Source of the DNA: Tsukamurella spumae
GTDB taxonomy: Bacteria; Actinomycetota; Actinomycetes; Mycobacteriales; Mycobacteriaceae
DNA length: 64,000 nucleotides
Direction: 5' to 3'
Assembly: GCF_012396015.1 (NCBI RefSeq)
Contig: NZ_JAAXOQ010000023.1
Location: 1 to 64,000 of the forward strand
Part shown: positions 49,730 to 62,339 of the stretch, piece by piece
Numbering within the stretch: position 1 is the first letter of the stretch
Layout: each line of letters starts with the position of its first letter
Program-made: the position numbers and the translations under genes
Notes under the pieces: generated by a model
What the model saw: the letters and a program-made list of their open reading frames with translations, nothing else
Told to the model about the DNA's origin: nothing
The model's database searches: none

Positions 49730-50380
49730 ATGCAGCCCACCCCCACGATCACGGCCCTGGCCTCCTATGAGAAGGAGTTCGTGGCGATGATGGACGACGT
49801 CGACGTGATGATCGAATCGCTCACCGACCCGGCCCACCGCCGGATCCTCGTCAACTATCGGCGCCACGCGCTCCTCGAGGTGTCCGGGCGGTACGAGGAA
49901 CTGCTCATGCCGACCATGACGGTGGAGCATCCGCACTACCGTCTGTTCGAAGGCGGGCAGGGCCTGATCCTCGACGGCATGGCCGCCGTGCGCGCGTTCT
50001 ACCAGCAACTCGCGGACCTCGACATGCTCGTCATGTGGACCGGTAAGCAGCGGATGGCGGTGCACGACTGGGGATTCGCCGGTGAGGCGGAGTTCAGTCA
50101 GTTCGTTCCCGGGGCGTTGCTCGGCGACAACGTCTTCCAATCCGTGAACGCCGACCCGGAGGCGGAGTCTCCGTACGACAAGGAGGCGTTCTACCTCGTC
50201 CGTCGCCGATTGTCGTTCGTCTGGCCCTATGCCGAGGACGGCCGGATGATCGGCGAGCACGTCTACGAGGACACCGAATCCAAGTCGGTCGAGAAGGTGG
50301 CCGACGAGGACGTCATCACCGCCGCGCGGGCCGCGGAGCTACTCGCGCCGCTCATCGACAAGTACGGCGTGCCGGCGTGA
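49730..50380 (+). CDS. Uncharacterised protein, possible NTF2/SnoaL-like fold
   Basis: A 216-residue soluble protein. I do not recognise a named family. The arrangement, a helical N-terminus (SYEKEFVAMMDDVDVMIESL), then VEHPHYRLFEGGQGLILDGM followed by a helix AAVRAFYQQLADLDM and several beta strands, resembles an NTF2/SnoaL-type barrel used by small-molecule-modifying enzymes. Start ATG has AGAAGG 9 nt upstream. It is the only gene divergent from the LysR regulator and ends at a strong terminator, so the pair is a self-contained unit. Confidence 0.6.
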   Translation: MQPTPTITALASYEKEFVAMMDDVDVMIESLTDPAHRRILVNYRRHALLEVSGRYEELLMPTMTVEHPHYRLFEGGQGLILDGMAAVRAFYQQLADLDMLVMWTGKQRMAVHDWGFAGEAEFSQFVPGALLGDNVFQSVNADPEAESPYDKEAFYLVRRRLSFVWPYAEDGRMIGEHVYEDTESKSVEKVADEDVITAARAAELLAPLIDKYGVPA

Positions 50381-50400
50381 GGGCATGAACCGAGAGAAGA

Positions 50401-50439
50401 CCTCGGGCCGGTACTGCGTGGAGCAGTACCGGCCCGAGG
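50401..50439. terminator. Bidirectional hairpin between convergent genes
   Basis: CCTCGGGCCGGTACTGC (50401-50417) pairs perfectly with 50423-50439 across a 5-nt loop GTGGA, a 17-bp stem. It stands between the NTF2-like gene and gdhA, which run towards each other. There is no T tract, as is common for actinobacterial terminators. Confidence 0.8.
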
Positions 50440-50457
50440 GCGTTTCCGGAGCAGGAT

Positions 50458-52912
<2,455 letters not shown>

Positions 52913-53049
52913 GTCGACCCTCTCTCGCCCGGCGGGGCGGTTGGTGTGGCGTTTCTACCGTCGAATCCTAAGGCAACCCTGGCGCAAGTCCTAGCACGCA
53001 CGCGTGCGTGTGACCTTCGGGCCGCCCACCCGCGGCCCGGTCCGGGCTG

Positions 53050-53055
53050 GATAAT
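53050..53055 (+). promoter_or_regulatory. -10 hexamer upstream of def
   Basis: GATAAT, one mismatch from the consensus, lies 6 nt before the ATG at 53062. The spacer GGGGGA could also be a poor ribosome site; a near-leaderless transcript is the simplest reading. Confidence 0.5.
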
Positions 53056-53061
53056 GGGGGA

Positions 53062-53601
53062 ATGAGCGTGCTTCCCATCCGCATCTATCCGGACCCGGTC
53101 CTGCGTACCCCCGCGGACGAGGTGACGGTCTTCGACGCCGATCTCGCCCGGTTGGTGGACGACATGATCGACACGATGCATCACCACAGCGGTGCGGGCC
53201 TGGCGGCGCCCCAGGTCGGGGTGAGCAAGCGCGTGTTCGTCTACGGCTGCGGTGGCCGGGAGGGGCACATCGTCAATCCCGTGTGGCGCGCCGTCGGCGA
53301 GGAGATGCAGACGGCGGCCGAGGGCTGCCTGTCGATCCCCGAGGTCCGCGGAGAGTGCACGCGCCACATGAACGTGATCGCCGAGGGGGTCGACGTCACC
53401 GGTGCCCCCGTCGTCCTGGAGGGCACCGAGATCCTCGCGCGCTGCATCCAGCACGAGAGCGACCACCTCGACGGCGTGCTCTACCTGAGCAGGCTCGCGC
53501 CGGACGAGCGCAAGGCCGTCATGCGGGTGATCCGCAGCTCGCCGTGGTTCACCGACCCCGCCGCGACCCTCGCTGCCGGGGCGGCGGGAGGCCGCGCCTG
53601 A
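53062..53601 (+). CDS. def: Peptide deformylase
   Basis: A 179-residue metallohydrolase that removes the formyl group from nascent proteins. The three motifs are [17 protein letters not shown] and QHESDHLDG, with Cys and two His binding the metal. It is followed by fmt with a one-base overlap (TGATG), coupling deformylation and initiator-tRNA formylation. Confidence 0.97.
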   Translation: MSVLPIRIYPDPVLRTPADEVTVFDADLARLVDDMIDTMHHHSGAGLAAPQVGVSKRVFVYGCGGREGHIVNPVWRAVGEEMQTAAEGCLSIPEVRGECTRHMNVIAEGVDVTGAPVVLEGTEILARCIQHESDHLDGVLYLSRLAPDERKAVMRVIRSSPWFTDPAATLAAGAAGGRA

Positions 53602-54536
53602 TGCGGCTGCTGTTCGCGGGAACGCCGGAGCCCGCCGTCCCGGCGCTGCGAGCCCTGCTCGATTCGGAGCACGAGGTGGTGGGCGTGCTGACCCGCCCCG
53701 ATGCCCGCTCGGGGCGTGGCCGCGGCGTCCGGCGCTCGCCGGTCGGACAGGTGGCCGACGAGGCGGGGATCCCCGTCCTGACCCCCGCGACGCTCCGCGA
53801 TCCGGAGGCGCGCGCCGCGATCGTCGCGCTCGCACCGGACTGCTGCCCCGTCGTCGCCTACGGCGGGATGATCCCGCCGGACCTGCTCGACGTTCCCACG
53901 CACGGGTGGATCAACCTGCACTTCTCGCTGCTGCCGGCGTGGCGCGGCGCCGCGCCGGTGCAGGCGGCTCTGGAAGCGGGAGACGAGCTGACCGGAGCGT
54001 CCACCTTCCGCATCGAGGAGGGGCTCGACACCGGCCCCGTCTTCGGGGTGCTCACCGAGCGGATCCGCCCGGACGACACCGCGACGGTGCTCCTCGCGCG
54101 CCTGGCCGAGTACGGCGCGGAGCTGCTCACGCGGACCGTCGACGGGGTGGGTGCGGGTGCGCTGCAGGCCCAGCCCCAGTCGCCCGACGGGGTCTCGCAC
54201 GCCGCGAAGGTCACCGTCGACGGTGCCCGGGTGCGGTTCGACCGTCCCGCCGGCGCCGTGGACCGGCACATCCGGGCGATGACCGACGCGCCCGGCGCGT
54301 GGGTGCCGCTCGGCGATGCGCGGCTCAAGTTGGGCCCGGCCACCGTCGACGGGGAGACGGAGGGCCTGGCGCCCGGCGAGCTGCGGGTGACCAAGCGCGC
54401 CGTGTTCGTGGGCACCGCGACCGCCGCGCTGCGGCTCGGCACCGTCCAGCCGCCCGGTCGTAAGCCCATGCCCGCCGCCGACTGGGCGCGCGGTGCGCGC
54501 GTCGAGGACGGCACGATCATCGGAGTGGACCAGTGA
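53601..54536 (+). CDS. fmt: Methionyl-tRNA formyltransferase
   Basis: A 311-residue enzyme that formylates Met-tRNA(fMet). The N-terminal folate domain has [18 protein letters not shown] and the [20 protein letters not shown] block with catalytic Asn/His; the C-terminal OB-like tRNA domain is present. ATG at the first base after def; GTGA overlap with rsmB. All three genes act in translation. Confidence 0.97.
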   Translation: MRLLFAGTPEPAVPALRALLDSEHEVVGVLTRPDARSGRGRGVRRSPVGQVADEAGIPVLTPATLRDPEARAAIVALAPDCCPVVAYGGMIPPDLLDVPTHGWINLHFSLLPAWRGAAPVQAALEAGDELTGASTFRIEEGLDTGPVFGVLTERIRPDDTATVLLARLAEYGAELLTRTVDGVGAGALQAQPQSPDGVSHAAKVTVDGARVRFDRPAGAVDRHIRAMTDAPGAWVPLGDARLKLGPATVDGETEGLAPGELRVTKRAVFVGTATAALRLGTVQPPGRKPMPAADWARGARVEDGTIIGVDQ

Positions 54537-55891
54537 CCGATCCCGCCCGCCGCGCCGCGCTGCAGACCCTCGCCGCCGTGCGGGAGCGCGGCGCGTACGC
54601 GAACCTCGTGCTCCCGGGGTTGCTGCGCGATGCCCGGCTCAAGGGGCGCGACGCCGCCTTCGCGACCGAGCTGACCTACGGCACCTGCCGGGCGCAGGGC
54701 CTGCTCGACGCCGTGATCGAGAGCGCCTCGGGGCGATCCGTTTCCGATATCGACGGGCCGGTGCTGGACGCCCTGCGGCTGGGCGTGTACCAGCTGCTGC
54801 GCACTCGTGTCGGCGCGCACGCCGCGGTCTCCGAGACCGTGGATTCGGTGAAGGAGAGTGCGGGACGCGGCGCATCGGGGTTCGCGAATGCGGTGCTGCG
54901 CAAGGTGGCCCGCGACGATGAGGATACCTGGGTCGCCCGCGTGGCGCCGTCAGCCGCGGACGACCTGCTGGGGCACCTGGCGATGCAGTACGCGCACCCG
55001 CGGTGGATCGCGGAGGCGTTCTGGGAGTCGCTGCGTGCGAACGGGATCAGGTCGATGGGGCAGCTGCAGGCGTTGCTGGCCTCCGACGATGCCCGGCCGC
55101 CCGTGCACCTCGTGGCGCGGCCGGGGGAGATCTCCGCCGATGAGCTGGCGCTCATCGTCGAGGGCGAGGTCGGCAGGCTGTCGCCGTACGCGGTGTACCT
55201 GCCCGGCGGCGATCCGGGTGCGCTCGAACCGGTCCGGGACGGCCTCGCGGGCGTGCAGGACGAGGGCTCGCAGTTGGTGGCCCGGGCCGCGGCGGTGGCG
55301 CCGCTGGACGGGCCCGACGGCGGCCGCTGGCTGGATCTGTGTGCCGGCCCGGGCGGCAAGGCCGCGCTGCTCGGCTCGCTCGCCGCGATCGACGGTGCGC
55401 GCGTCGACGCGGTGGAACCCGCCGAGCATCGCGCCGAGCTGGTTCGCAAGGCGGTCAAGGGACTCCCCGTGGACGTGCACGTGGCCGACGGCCGGAGGTC
55501 CGGCCTCGAGCCCGGATACGACCGGGTGCTCGTGGACGCGCCGTGCTCGGGCATCGGCGCGCTGCGCCGCCGCCCGGAGGCGCGCTGGCGCAAGCAGCCC
55601 GCCGACGTGAAGCAACTCACGGTTCTGCAGCGCGAGCTGCTCTCGGCCGCTGCGGAACTCACCCGGCCGGGCGGCGTGGTGCTTTACGCGACCTGCTCCC
55701 CGCACGTGGCCGAGACCCTTGGCATCGTCGGCGACGACGAGGTGCTCGCTGCCGCCGGACTGGAGCGGATCGACACCCGCCCGCTGGTCCCGGCCACCGA
55801 CCTGCCCCTCGGCGACGGCCCGCACGTCCAGCTCTGGCCCCACCTGCACGGCACCGACGGCATGTTCTTCCAGGCCCTCCGCAAGCGCTAA
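54533..55891 (+). CDS. rsmB: 16S rRNA (cytosine-5)-methyltransferase RsmB/Sun
   Basis: A 452-residue protein with an N-terminal NusB-like domain (about 1-140, [20 protein letters not shown]) and a C-terminal SAM-dependent methyltransferase domain. SAM motif I is [15 protein letters not shown]; catalytic cysteines are in [20 protein letters not shown] and ATCSPH. It modifies C967 of 16S rRNA in E. coli. GTG start. Last gene of def-fmt-rsmB; the DNA after it is a decayed gene on the other strand. Confidence 0.96.
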   Translation: MTDPARRAALQTLAAVRERGAYANLVLPGLLRDARLKGRDAAFATELTYGTCRAQGLLDAVIESASGRSVSDIDGPVLDALRLGVYQLLRTRVGAHAAVSETVDSVKESAGRGASGFANAVLRKVARDDEDTWVARVAPSAADDLLGHLAMQYAHPRWIAEAFWESLRANGIRSMGQLQALLASDDARPPVHLVARPGEISADELALIVEGEVGRLSPYAVYLPGGDPGALEPVRDGLAGVQDEGSQLVARAAAVAPLDGPDGGRWLDLCAGPGGKAALLGSLAAIDGARVDAVEPAEHRAELVRKAVKGLPVDVHVADGRRSGLEPGYDRVLVDAPCSGIGALRRRPEARWRKQPADVKQLTVLQRELLSAAAELTRPGGVVLYATCSPHVAETLGIVGDDEVLAAAGLERIDTRPLVPATDLPLGDGPHVQLWPHLHGTDGMFFQALRKR

Positions 55892-56424
55892 CCGAATTGC
55901 CGCGCCAGCCTCGCTTCCGCAGCTCGCGGGCGACGCGGTACCGGGCCGAGCCGAGGTCGACGTGGAACGGGTGCCGGGCACGGGTTGCTGGGGCGGAAGA
56001 AGTCGAGGCCCGACCGGTGCTGGCCTCGTCGAGTACCTCCCGGACGCGGTTCGCGCCGTACAGACGCGGGTGCGCGTCGAGGTACGCCAGGACCGCCTGC
56101 GTGGTCGTGAGTGATCGCCCCTGCCTGTCGATTCGGATGAACTGGTCGAGGCCGACGATCTTCTCGTCGCCCTCGGCGAATCGCGCCAGGTCGACGGCGG
56201 AGCGGATCGCGGATGTCGTCGACGGACGGCGTCGAGCCACCGTCGTGGCGAATGCCGCGAATCACAGACGTGGACTCTTCTCGCACCGCGTGCTCGGTCC
56301 GTCCGACGAGCAGATCACCCTTGCGTCCCATCACATCAATTGGACGCACCAGCTCTGCGATCGGATCCCTACCCCACGAATTGAACACCGTTAGGAGAAC
56401 CCGACCTGCGGTTTTGCTCTCCAT
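55892..56424 (-). pseudogene. Frameshifted remnant, perhaps of a DUF559/AbiEi-like protein
   Basis: Two overlapping minus-strand frames each look coding for half of a protein. Frame A runs from ATG 56424 (ESKTAGRVLLTVFNSWGRDP ... VGRTEHAVREES) to about 56240. Frame B then takes over with TSAIRSAVDLARFAEGDEKI, TTTQAVLAYLDAHPRLYGAN and VREVLDEAS before it degrades. Frame B has a stop (TGA) just upstream, so a frameshift near 56240 separates them. The frame B pattern resembles the middle of actinobacterial AbiEi/DUF559-type proteins; that family call is tentative. No intact gene is present. Confidence 0.45.
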
Positions 56425-56438
56425 AACGGTGTTCAATT
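56379..56438 (-). terminator. 20-bp imperfect hairpin downstream of the LGFP gene
   Basis: AATTGAACACCGTTA (56379-56393) is a perfect 15-bp inverted copy of 56424-56438, and GGAGA/TCTCC extends the stem past a 1-nt bulge; the loop is about 19 nt. It lies 10 nt after the LGFP stop codon, so it can act as its terminator. It also overlaps the first codons of the decayed gene, and its moderate AT content differs from the surroundings, so an imported repeat is the alternative. Confidence 0.5.
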
Positions 56439-56448
56439 GGGAACGGGG

Positions 56449-57402
56449 TCAGGCCTTGAGGACGCCGCCCTTGGTGAACTCCTGGGTCAGCGCGCCGCCG
56501 GGGCCGGGCTTGGCGTCGCCCTTCGGGTAGCCCATGCCGAAGGCGCCGCCGCCCTTGACCCACTGGTCCTTGATCTTGCCGGAGACGACGTGGGCGCCGT
56601 TCTCGGGTGACCACACGATCGAGCCGTTCTGGAAGTCGTTGTACGCACCCGCGACCGAGCCGGCGGTGGGGCCGCCGACGGCCAGCTCGCTCATGAGCGG
56701 TGCGCCGAGCTTGCCGGTGGGGCCGCCCTCCTTGAGGTAGAGGTCGCGGATCGCGCCGGTGACGCCGGCGGCCTTGCCGCCGTTGACCTTCGGATTCCAG
56801 TAGATGGTGCCGTTGGTGAACTCCTGCACCTTGCCGCCGGCCGCATCCTTCTCGACGCCGAGGGGCTGGCCGTACTTCTTCTGGCCGCCGTCCTTGGTGA
56901 AGGTGTCGTTGATCGCGCCGGTGACGGCGAACTTCAGCGGCTCATCGGGCTTGGTGTCGGTCGCCGCTGTCGTGGACGTCGCGGCCTGGCCGGACAGGAG
57001 CTGACCGAGGAGCTTCTGCGCATTCGGATCGCTGCCGAACATCTTGACCAGCGTCGCGACATCGGTGGTGGGCAGTTGCCCGGTGGCCATGATCTGCTGA
57101 ACGCCGGGGATCTTGGCGAGTTCGGTGAGCGCGGGCTGCGCCGAAGCGGGAACAGCATTGGCGGTCGAGACGAGCGGGGCGGTGCCGGCAGCAGGAGCCG
57201 CGGCAGCAGGAGCAGCGGCGGGAACCGCAGCCGCGGGTGCAGCGGGAACGGCCGGCGCGGCGGGTACAGCGGGTGCGGCGGGCGCAGCGGGGGTCACGGG
57301 GACGGCCGGGACGGCGGGTTCGGCGAGGGCGGGCCCCGCGGCGAGGAACGTGGCGGCGGCGACGGCCACGAACGTGGTCAAGGTGGTGCGTGCGATCCGC
57401 AT
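56449..57402 (-). CDS. Secreted LGFP-repeat protein
   Basis: A 317-residue exported protein. A Sec signal peptide (residues about 1-27, cleavage after ALA in AAGPALAEP) is followed by a Pro/Ala/Val-rich low-complexity stretch (about 28-75), a short helical region, and three or more LGFP repeats (KYGQPLGVEKD, KLGAPLMSE, FGMGYPKGD). LGFP repeats bind the cell wall and occur in mycolyl-transferase-associated proteins of Corynebacterium. ATG has GAGAGG 5 nt upstream. It probably sits in or on the mycolic-acid envelope. Confidence 0.88.
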   Translation of the reverse strand: MRIARTTLTTFVAVAAATFLAAGPALAEPAVPAVPVTPAAPAAPAVPAAPAVPAAPAAAVPAAAPAAAAPAAGTAPLVSTANAVPASAQPALTELAKIPGVQQIMATGQLPTTDVATLVKMFGSDPNAQKLLGQLLSGQAATSTTAATDTKPDEPLKFAVTGAINDTFTKDGGQKKYGQPLGVEKDAAGGKVQEFTNGTIYWNPKVNGGKAAGVTGAIRDLYLKEGGPTGKLGAPLMSELAVGGPTAGSVAGAYNDFQNGSIVWSPENGAHVVSGKIKDQWVKGGGAFGMGYPKGDAKPGPGGALTQEFTKGGVLKA

Positions 57403-57457
57403 GACGACCTCTCAACAATCGACGGCACGAGAGTTACCCGTGTGACTAATGGTGCTG

Positions 57458-57486
57458 ATGTTACTAAAGTGATCAGTCGAATTCAA
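57458..57486 (-). promoter_or_regulatory. Promoter of the LGFP gene
   Basis: On the minus strand TTGAAT (57486-57481) and TAACAT (57463-57458) are separated by exactly 17 nt, a good sigma-A promoter in the only AT-rich patch of the rpe/LGFP divergent region. It predicts a leader of about 48 nt. Confidence 0.55.
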
Positions 57487-57604
57487 TGAGGCCGACGATG
57501 GCGCGCCGCGCCGTGCCCCCGCGCCGGCCCCGTGCCTACGACCGCGCCGTGCCCACCGGGTCGAAGCGTCGCGCGCACCCGGCCGACCGTCGAACGCGAC
57601 GACA

Positions 57605-57610
57605 TACAAT
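57605..57610 (+). promoter_or_regulatory. -10 hexamer of a leaderless promoter for rpe
   Basis: TACAAT lies 7 nt before the ATG at 57618. The longer open frame starting at 57486 is basic, low-complexity and contains this promoter, so it is not coding. Confidence 0.55.
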
Positions 57611-57617
57611 GCTGCGC

Positions 57618-58295
57618 ATGTCCTCGCCGATGATCGCGCCGTCCATCCTGTCCGCCGACTTCTCCCGGCTCGGTGCCGAGATCGAGGCTGTGGGCGGGCC
57701 CGACGGAGCCGACTGGGTGCACGTGGACGTCATGGACAACCACTTCGTGCCCAACCTCACGCTGGGCCTGCCCGTGGTCGAGAGCCTGCTCAGGGCCACC
57801 ACGATCCCGCTCGACTGCCACCTGATGATCGACGACCCCGCGCGCTGGGCGCCGCCCTACGCCGAGGCGGGTGCGTACAACGTCACCTTCCACGCCGAGG
57901 CCTCCGACGACCCGGTCGCCGTCGCCAAGGACATCCGTGCGGCGGGCGGCAAGGCCGGACTGGCGATCAAGCCCGGCACCGCCTTCGACCCGTACATCGA
58001 GATCCTCAAGGAGTTCGACACGCTGCTGGTGATGAGCGTCGAGCCCGGCTTCGGCGGGCAGTCCTTCATCGCGGAGGTCCTCGACAAGGCCCGCGCCGCA
58101 CGCCGTCTCGTCGACTCGGGTGAGCTGCGCCTGGTCGTCGAGATCGACGGTGGCATCAACGCCGACACCATCGAGCAGGCCGCCGCCGCGGGCGTCGACT
58201 GCTTCGTGGCCGGTTCCGCCGTCTACAACGCCGCCGACCCGGCCGAGGCGCTCCGCAAGCTGCGCGCCCAGGCCGCGGCCGTGCCGCGCGTCTGA
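57618..58295 (+). CDS. rpe: Ribulose-phosphate 3-epimerase
   Basis: A 225-residue TIM-barrel enzyme interconverting ribulose-5-P and xylulose-5-P in the pentose phosphate pathway. Metal and catalytic residues lie in [40 protein letters not shown] and [12 protein letters not shown]. It is followed by ribD 2 nt later, as in M. tuberculosis; ribulose-5-P is also the precursor for riboflavin via RibBA, so the linkage is functional. Confidence 0.97.
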   Translation: MSSPMIAPSILSADFSRLGAEIEAVGGPDGADWVHVDVMDNHFVPNLTLGLPVVESLLRATTIPLDCHLMIDDPARWAPPYAEAGAYNVTFHAEASDDPVAVAKDIRAAGGKAGLAIKPGTAFDPYIEILKEFDTLLVMSVEPGFGGQSFIAEVLDKARAARRLVDSGELRLVVEIDGGINADTIEQAAAAGVDCFVAGSAVYNAADPAEALRKLRAQAAAVPRV

Positions 58296-58297
58296 CG

Positions 58298-59290
58298 GTG
58301 GACCTGCAGGCCGCGCTCGAGCAGGCCGTCGAGGAGTCGGCGGCCGCCCGCGGGATCAGCACGCCCAACCCGCCGGTGGGCGCCGTGATCCTGGCGGCGG
58401 ACGGCACCGTCGTCGGACGGGGTCGCACGGCCCCCGCGGGCGGGCCCCATGCGGAGGTCGTGGCGCTGGCGGCGGCCGGCGACGCGGCCCGGGGCGGCAC
58501 CGCCGTCGTCACCCTCGAGCCGTGCGATCACACCGGCCGCACCGGGCCGTGCACGCAGGCGCTGCTCGGAGCCGGGATCGCGCGCGTCGCCTACGCCGCC
58601 GCCGACCCGAACCCCCTCGCCGCGGGCGGCGCGGCGACGCTGCGCCGGGCGGGGGTGGAGGTCGTCCACCTCGGCGGTGAGCCCTGGCCGCTCACGGAGT
58701 GGCTCTTCCGGCAGCGGCACGGCCGGCCGATGGTCACCGTCAAGCTGGCGACGACCGTGGACGGACGGATCGCCGCCCCGGACGGGACCAGCCAGTGGAT
58801 CACGGGGCCCGCGGCGCGGGAACGCGCACACGCCGAGCGGGCGCAGCTCGACGCGATCATCGTCGGGACCGGCACCGTCGTGGCCGACGACCCGGCGCTC
58901 ACGGCCCGGCGTCCTGACGGATCGCTGCACGACCACCAGCCGACCCGGATCATCCTCGGCGAGCGGGACCTTCCCGCCACCGCGCGGGTGCTGACCGGAC
59001 CTGGGGACGCGCGGCACGTCCGCAGTCATGACCCGGGGGCCGCGCTGGAGGCCGCCGGTGACGCCGTGAACGTTCAGGTCGAGGGCGGGTCGACGGTGCT
59101 CGGCACCTTCTTCGCGGCGGGCCTGGTGGATCGGGTGCAGGCGTACATCGCGCCCGTGCTGCTCGGGGCGGGTCTCGCCGCGGTCACCGTGCCCGGCGTG
59201 GGCACCCTGGCGGACGCGACGAGGTTCCGGCTGGGCTCCGTCGAACGACTCGGCGACGACGTGCTGCTCACGCTGTTGCGTTCGCCGTGA
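58298..59290 (+). CDS. ribD: Bifunctional riboflavin biosynthesis deaminase/reductase
   Basis: A 330-residue protein. The N-terminal zinc deaminase (to about 145) has GGPHAEVVAL and LEPCDHTGRTGPCTQALL as zinc and catalytic motifs. The C-terminal reductase domain follows from about 148 (MVTVKLATTVDGRIAAPDG). It deaminates and reduces the pyrimidine intermediates made by GTP cyclohydrolase II. GTG start 2 nt after rpe; it is transcribed from the rpe promoter, outside the control of the downstream riboswitch. Confidence 0.95.
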   Translation: MDLQAALEQAVEESAAARGISTPNPPVGAVILAADGTVVGRGRTAPAGGPHAEVVALAAAGDAARGGTAVVTLEPCDHTGRTGPCTQALLGAGIARVAYAAADPNPLAAGGAATLRRAGVEVVHLGGEPWPLTEWLFRQRHGRPMVTVKLATTVDGRIAAPDGTSQWITGPAARERAHAERAQLDAIIVGTGTVVADDPALTARRPDGSLHDHQPTRIILGERDLPATARVLTGPGDARHVRSHDPGAALEAAGDAVNVQVEGGSTVLGTFFAAGLVDRVQAYIAPVLLGAGLAAVTVPGVGTLADATRFRLGSVERLGDDVLLTLLRSP

Positions 59291-59299
59291 GCCCAACAC

Positions 59300-59328
59300 T
59301 TGGGGCCTGGGCCGGCGAGTGCTACCTT
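59300..59328 (+). promoter_or_regulatory. Promoter of the riboswitch-controlled rib operon
   Basis: TTGGGG (59300-59305) and TACCTT (59323-59328) are separated by 17 nt. Transcription would start at about 59335, five bases before the first riboswitch stem. Confidence 0.5.
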
Positions 59329-59339
59329 CGGAAGCGGAA

Positions 59340-59490
59340 GTTCTCAGGGCGGGGTGCGATTCCCCACCGGCGGTGATGGACTCCGGGCGATCCCGGTGTC
59401 CGAGCCCGCGAGCGCTCCGCCGCGAGGCGGGGGTCAGCAGATTCCGGTGCGATCCCGGAGCCGACGGTCATAGTCCGGATGAAAGAGAAC
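59340..59490 (+). ncRNA. FMN riboswitch (RFN element)
   Basis: All conserved RFN blocks occur in order: closing stem GTTCTC (59340-59345) with GAGAAC (59485-59490), AGGGCGGGGTGCGATTCCCC, ACCGGCGGTGATGGACTCC, a variable GC hairpin (about 59405-59430), ATTCCGGTGCGATCCCGGAG, and CCGACGGTCATAGTCCGGAT. After it a hairpin CGCGGG-TCGTT-CCCGCG (59493-59509) has no T tract, and the ribE ribosome site is about 30 nt further. Control is thus more likely translational or Rho-mediated than by a classic terminator. High FMN should lower RibE, RibBA and both lumazine synthases. Confidence 0.95.
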
Positions 59491-59549
59491 TGCGCGGGTC
59501 GTTCCCGCGTCGTCGTGCCGCCCTGAGGCCGAAGTGGCAGGAGCGGCGA

Positions 59550-60175
59550 ATGTTCACCGGCATCGTCGAAGAGCTGGGCGTGATCACCGCCCGCGAGGAC
59601 CTTCCGGATGCGGCCCGGTTCACCGTCCAGGGTGACCTGGTGACCTCGGATGCGAAGCACGGCGATTCGATCGCCGTCAACGGCGTGTGCCTGACCGTCG
59701 TCACGGTCGAGGGGGGAGCGTTCACCGCCGATGTCATGGAGGAATCGCTGCGCCGCAGTTCGCTGAGCAAGCTCGGCCCCGGCGACCGGGTGAACCTCGA
59801 GCGCGCCGCCGCCGTGAACTCCCGCCTCGGCGGGCACATCGTGCAGGGCCACGTCGACGGCACGGGTCACGTCATCAGCCTCAGCCCGTCCGAGCACTGG
59901 ACCGTCGTGCGCCTGGCGCTGCCGCAGCAGCTGGCCCGGTACGTCGTCGAGAAGGGCTCCATCACCATCGACGGTGTCTCCCTGACGGTCTCGGCCCTCG
60001 GGCGGGGCGTGACCGGGGACGACGAGCAGCACTGGTTCGAGGTCTCGCTCATCCCCACCACGCTGGACCTGACCAACCTCGGCGGGGCCGAGCCGGGCAC
60101 CGTCGTCAACCTCGAGGTCGACATCGTCGCGAAGTACGTCGAGCGCCTCGTGACGCTCAAGGAGGAGAAGCAGTC

Positions 60176-60179
<4 letters not shown>
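59550..60179 (+). CDS. ribE: Riboflavin synthase (alpha chain)
   Basis: A 209-residue trimeric enzyme that dismutates two lumazines to riboflavin. It has the typical internal duplication: [12 protein letters not shown] and VNGVCLTVV in the first half, GHVDGTGHV and IDGVSLTV in the second. ATG at 59550 with AGGAG 6 nt upstream; an upstream extension of the frame would translate the riboswitch. Known as ribC in M. tuberculosis. Overlaps ribBA by 4 nt. Confidence 0.96.

Positions 60180-62339
<2,160 letters not shown>

Noticed and set aside
57200-57320. Tandem Pro/Ala/Val triplet repeats resembling a minisatellite
   Set aside because: They encode the low-complexity linker after the signal peptide of the LGFP protein, common in secreted actinobacterial proteins.
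57486-57617. Upstream extension of rpe to 57486
   Set aside because: Arg/Pro-rich sequence with no homology, and it contains the TACAAT -10 of the leaderless start.
59319-59549. In-frame upstream extension of ribE
   Set aside because: It would translate the FMN riboswitch; the true RibE N-terminus MFTGIVEE is at 59550 with a good ribosome site.
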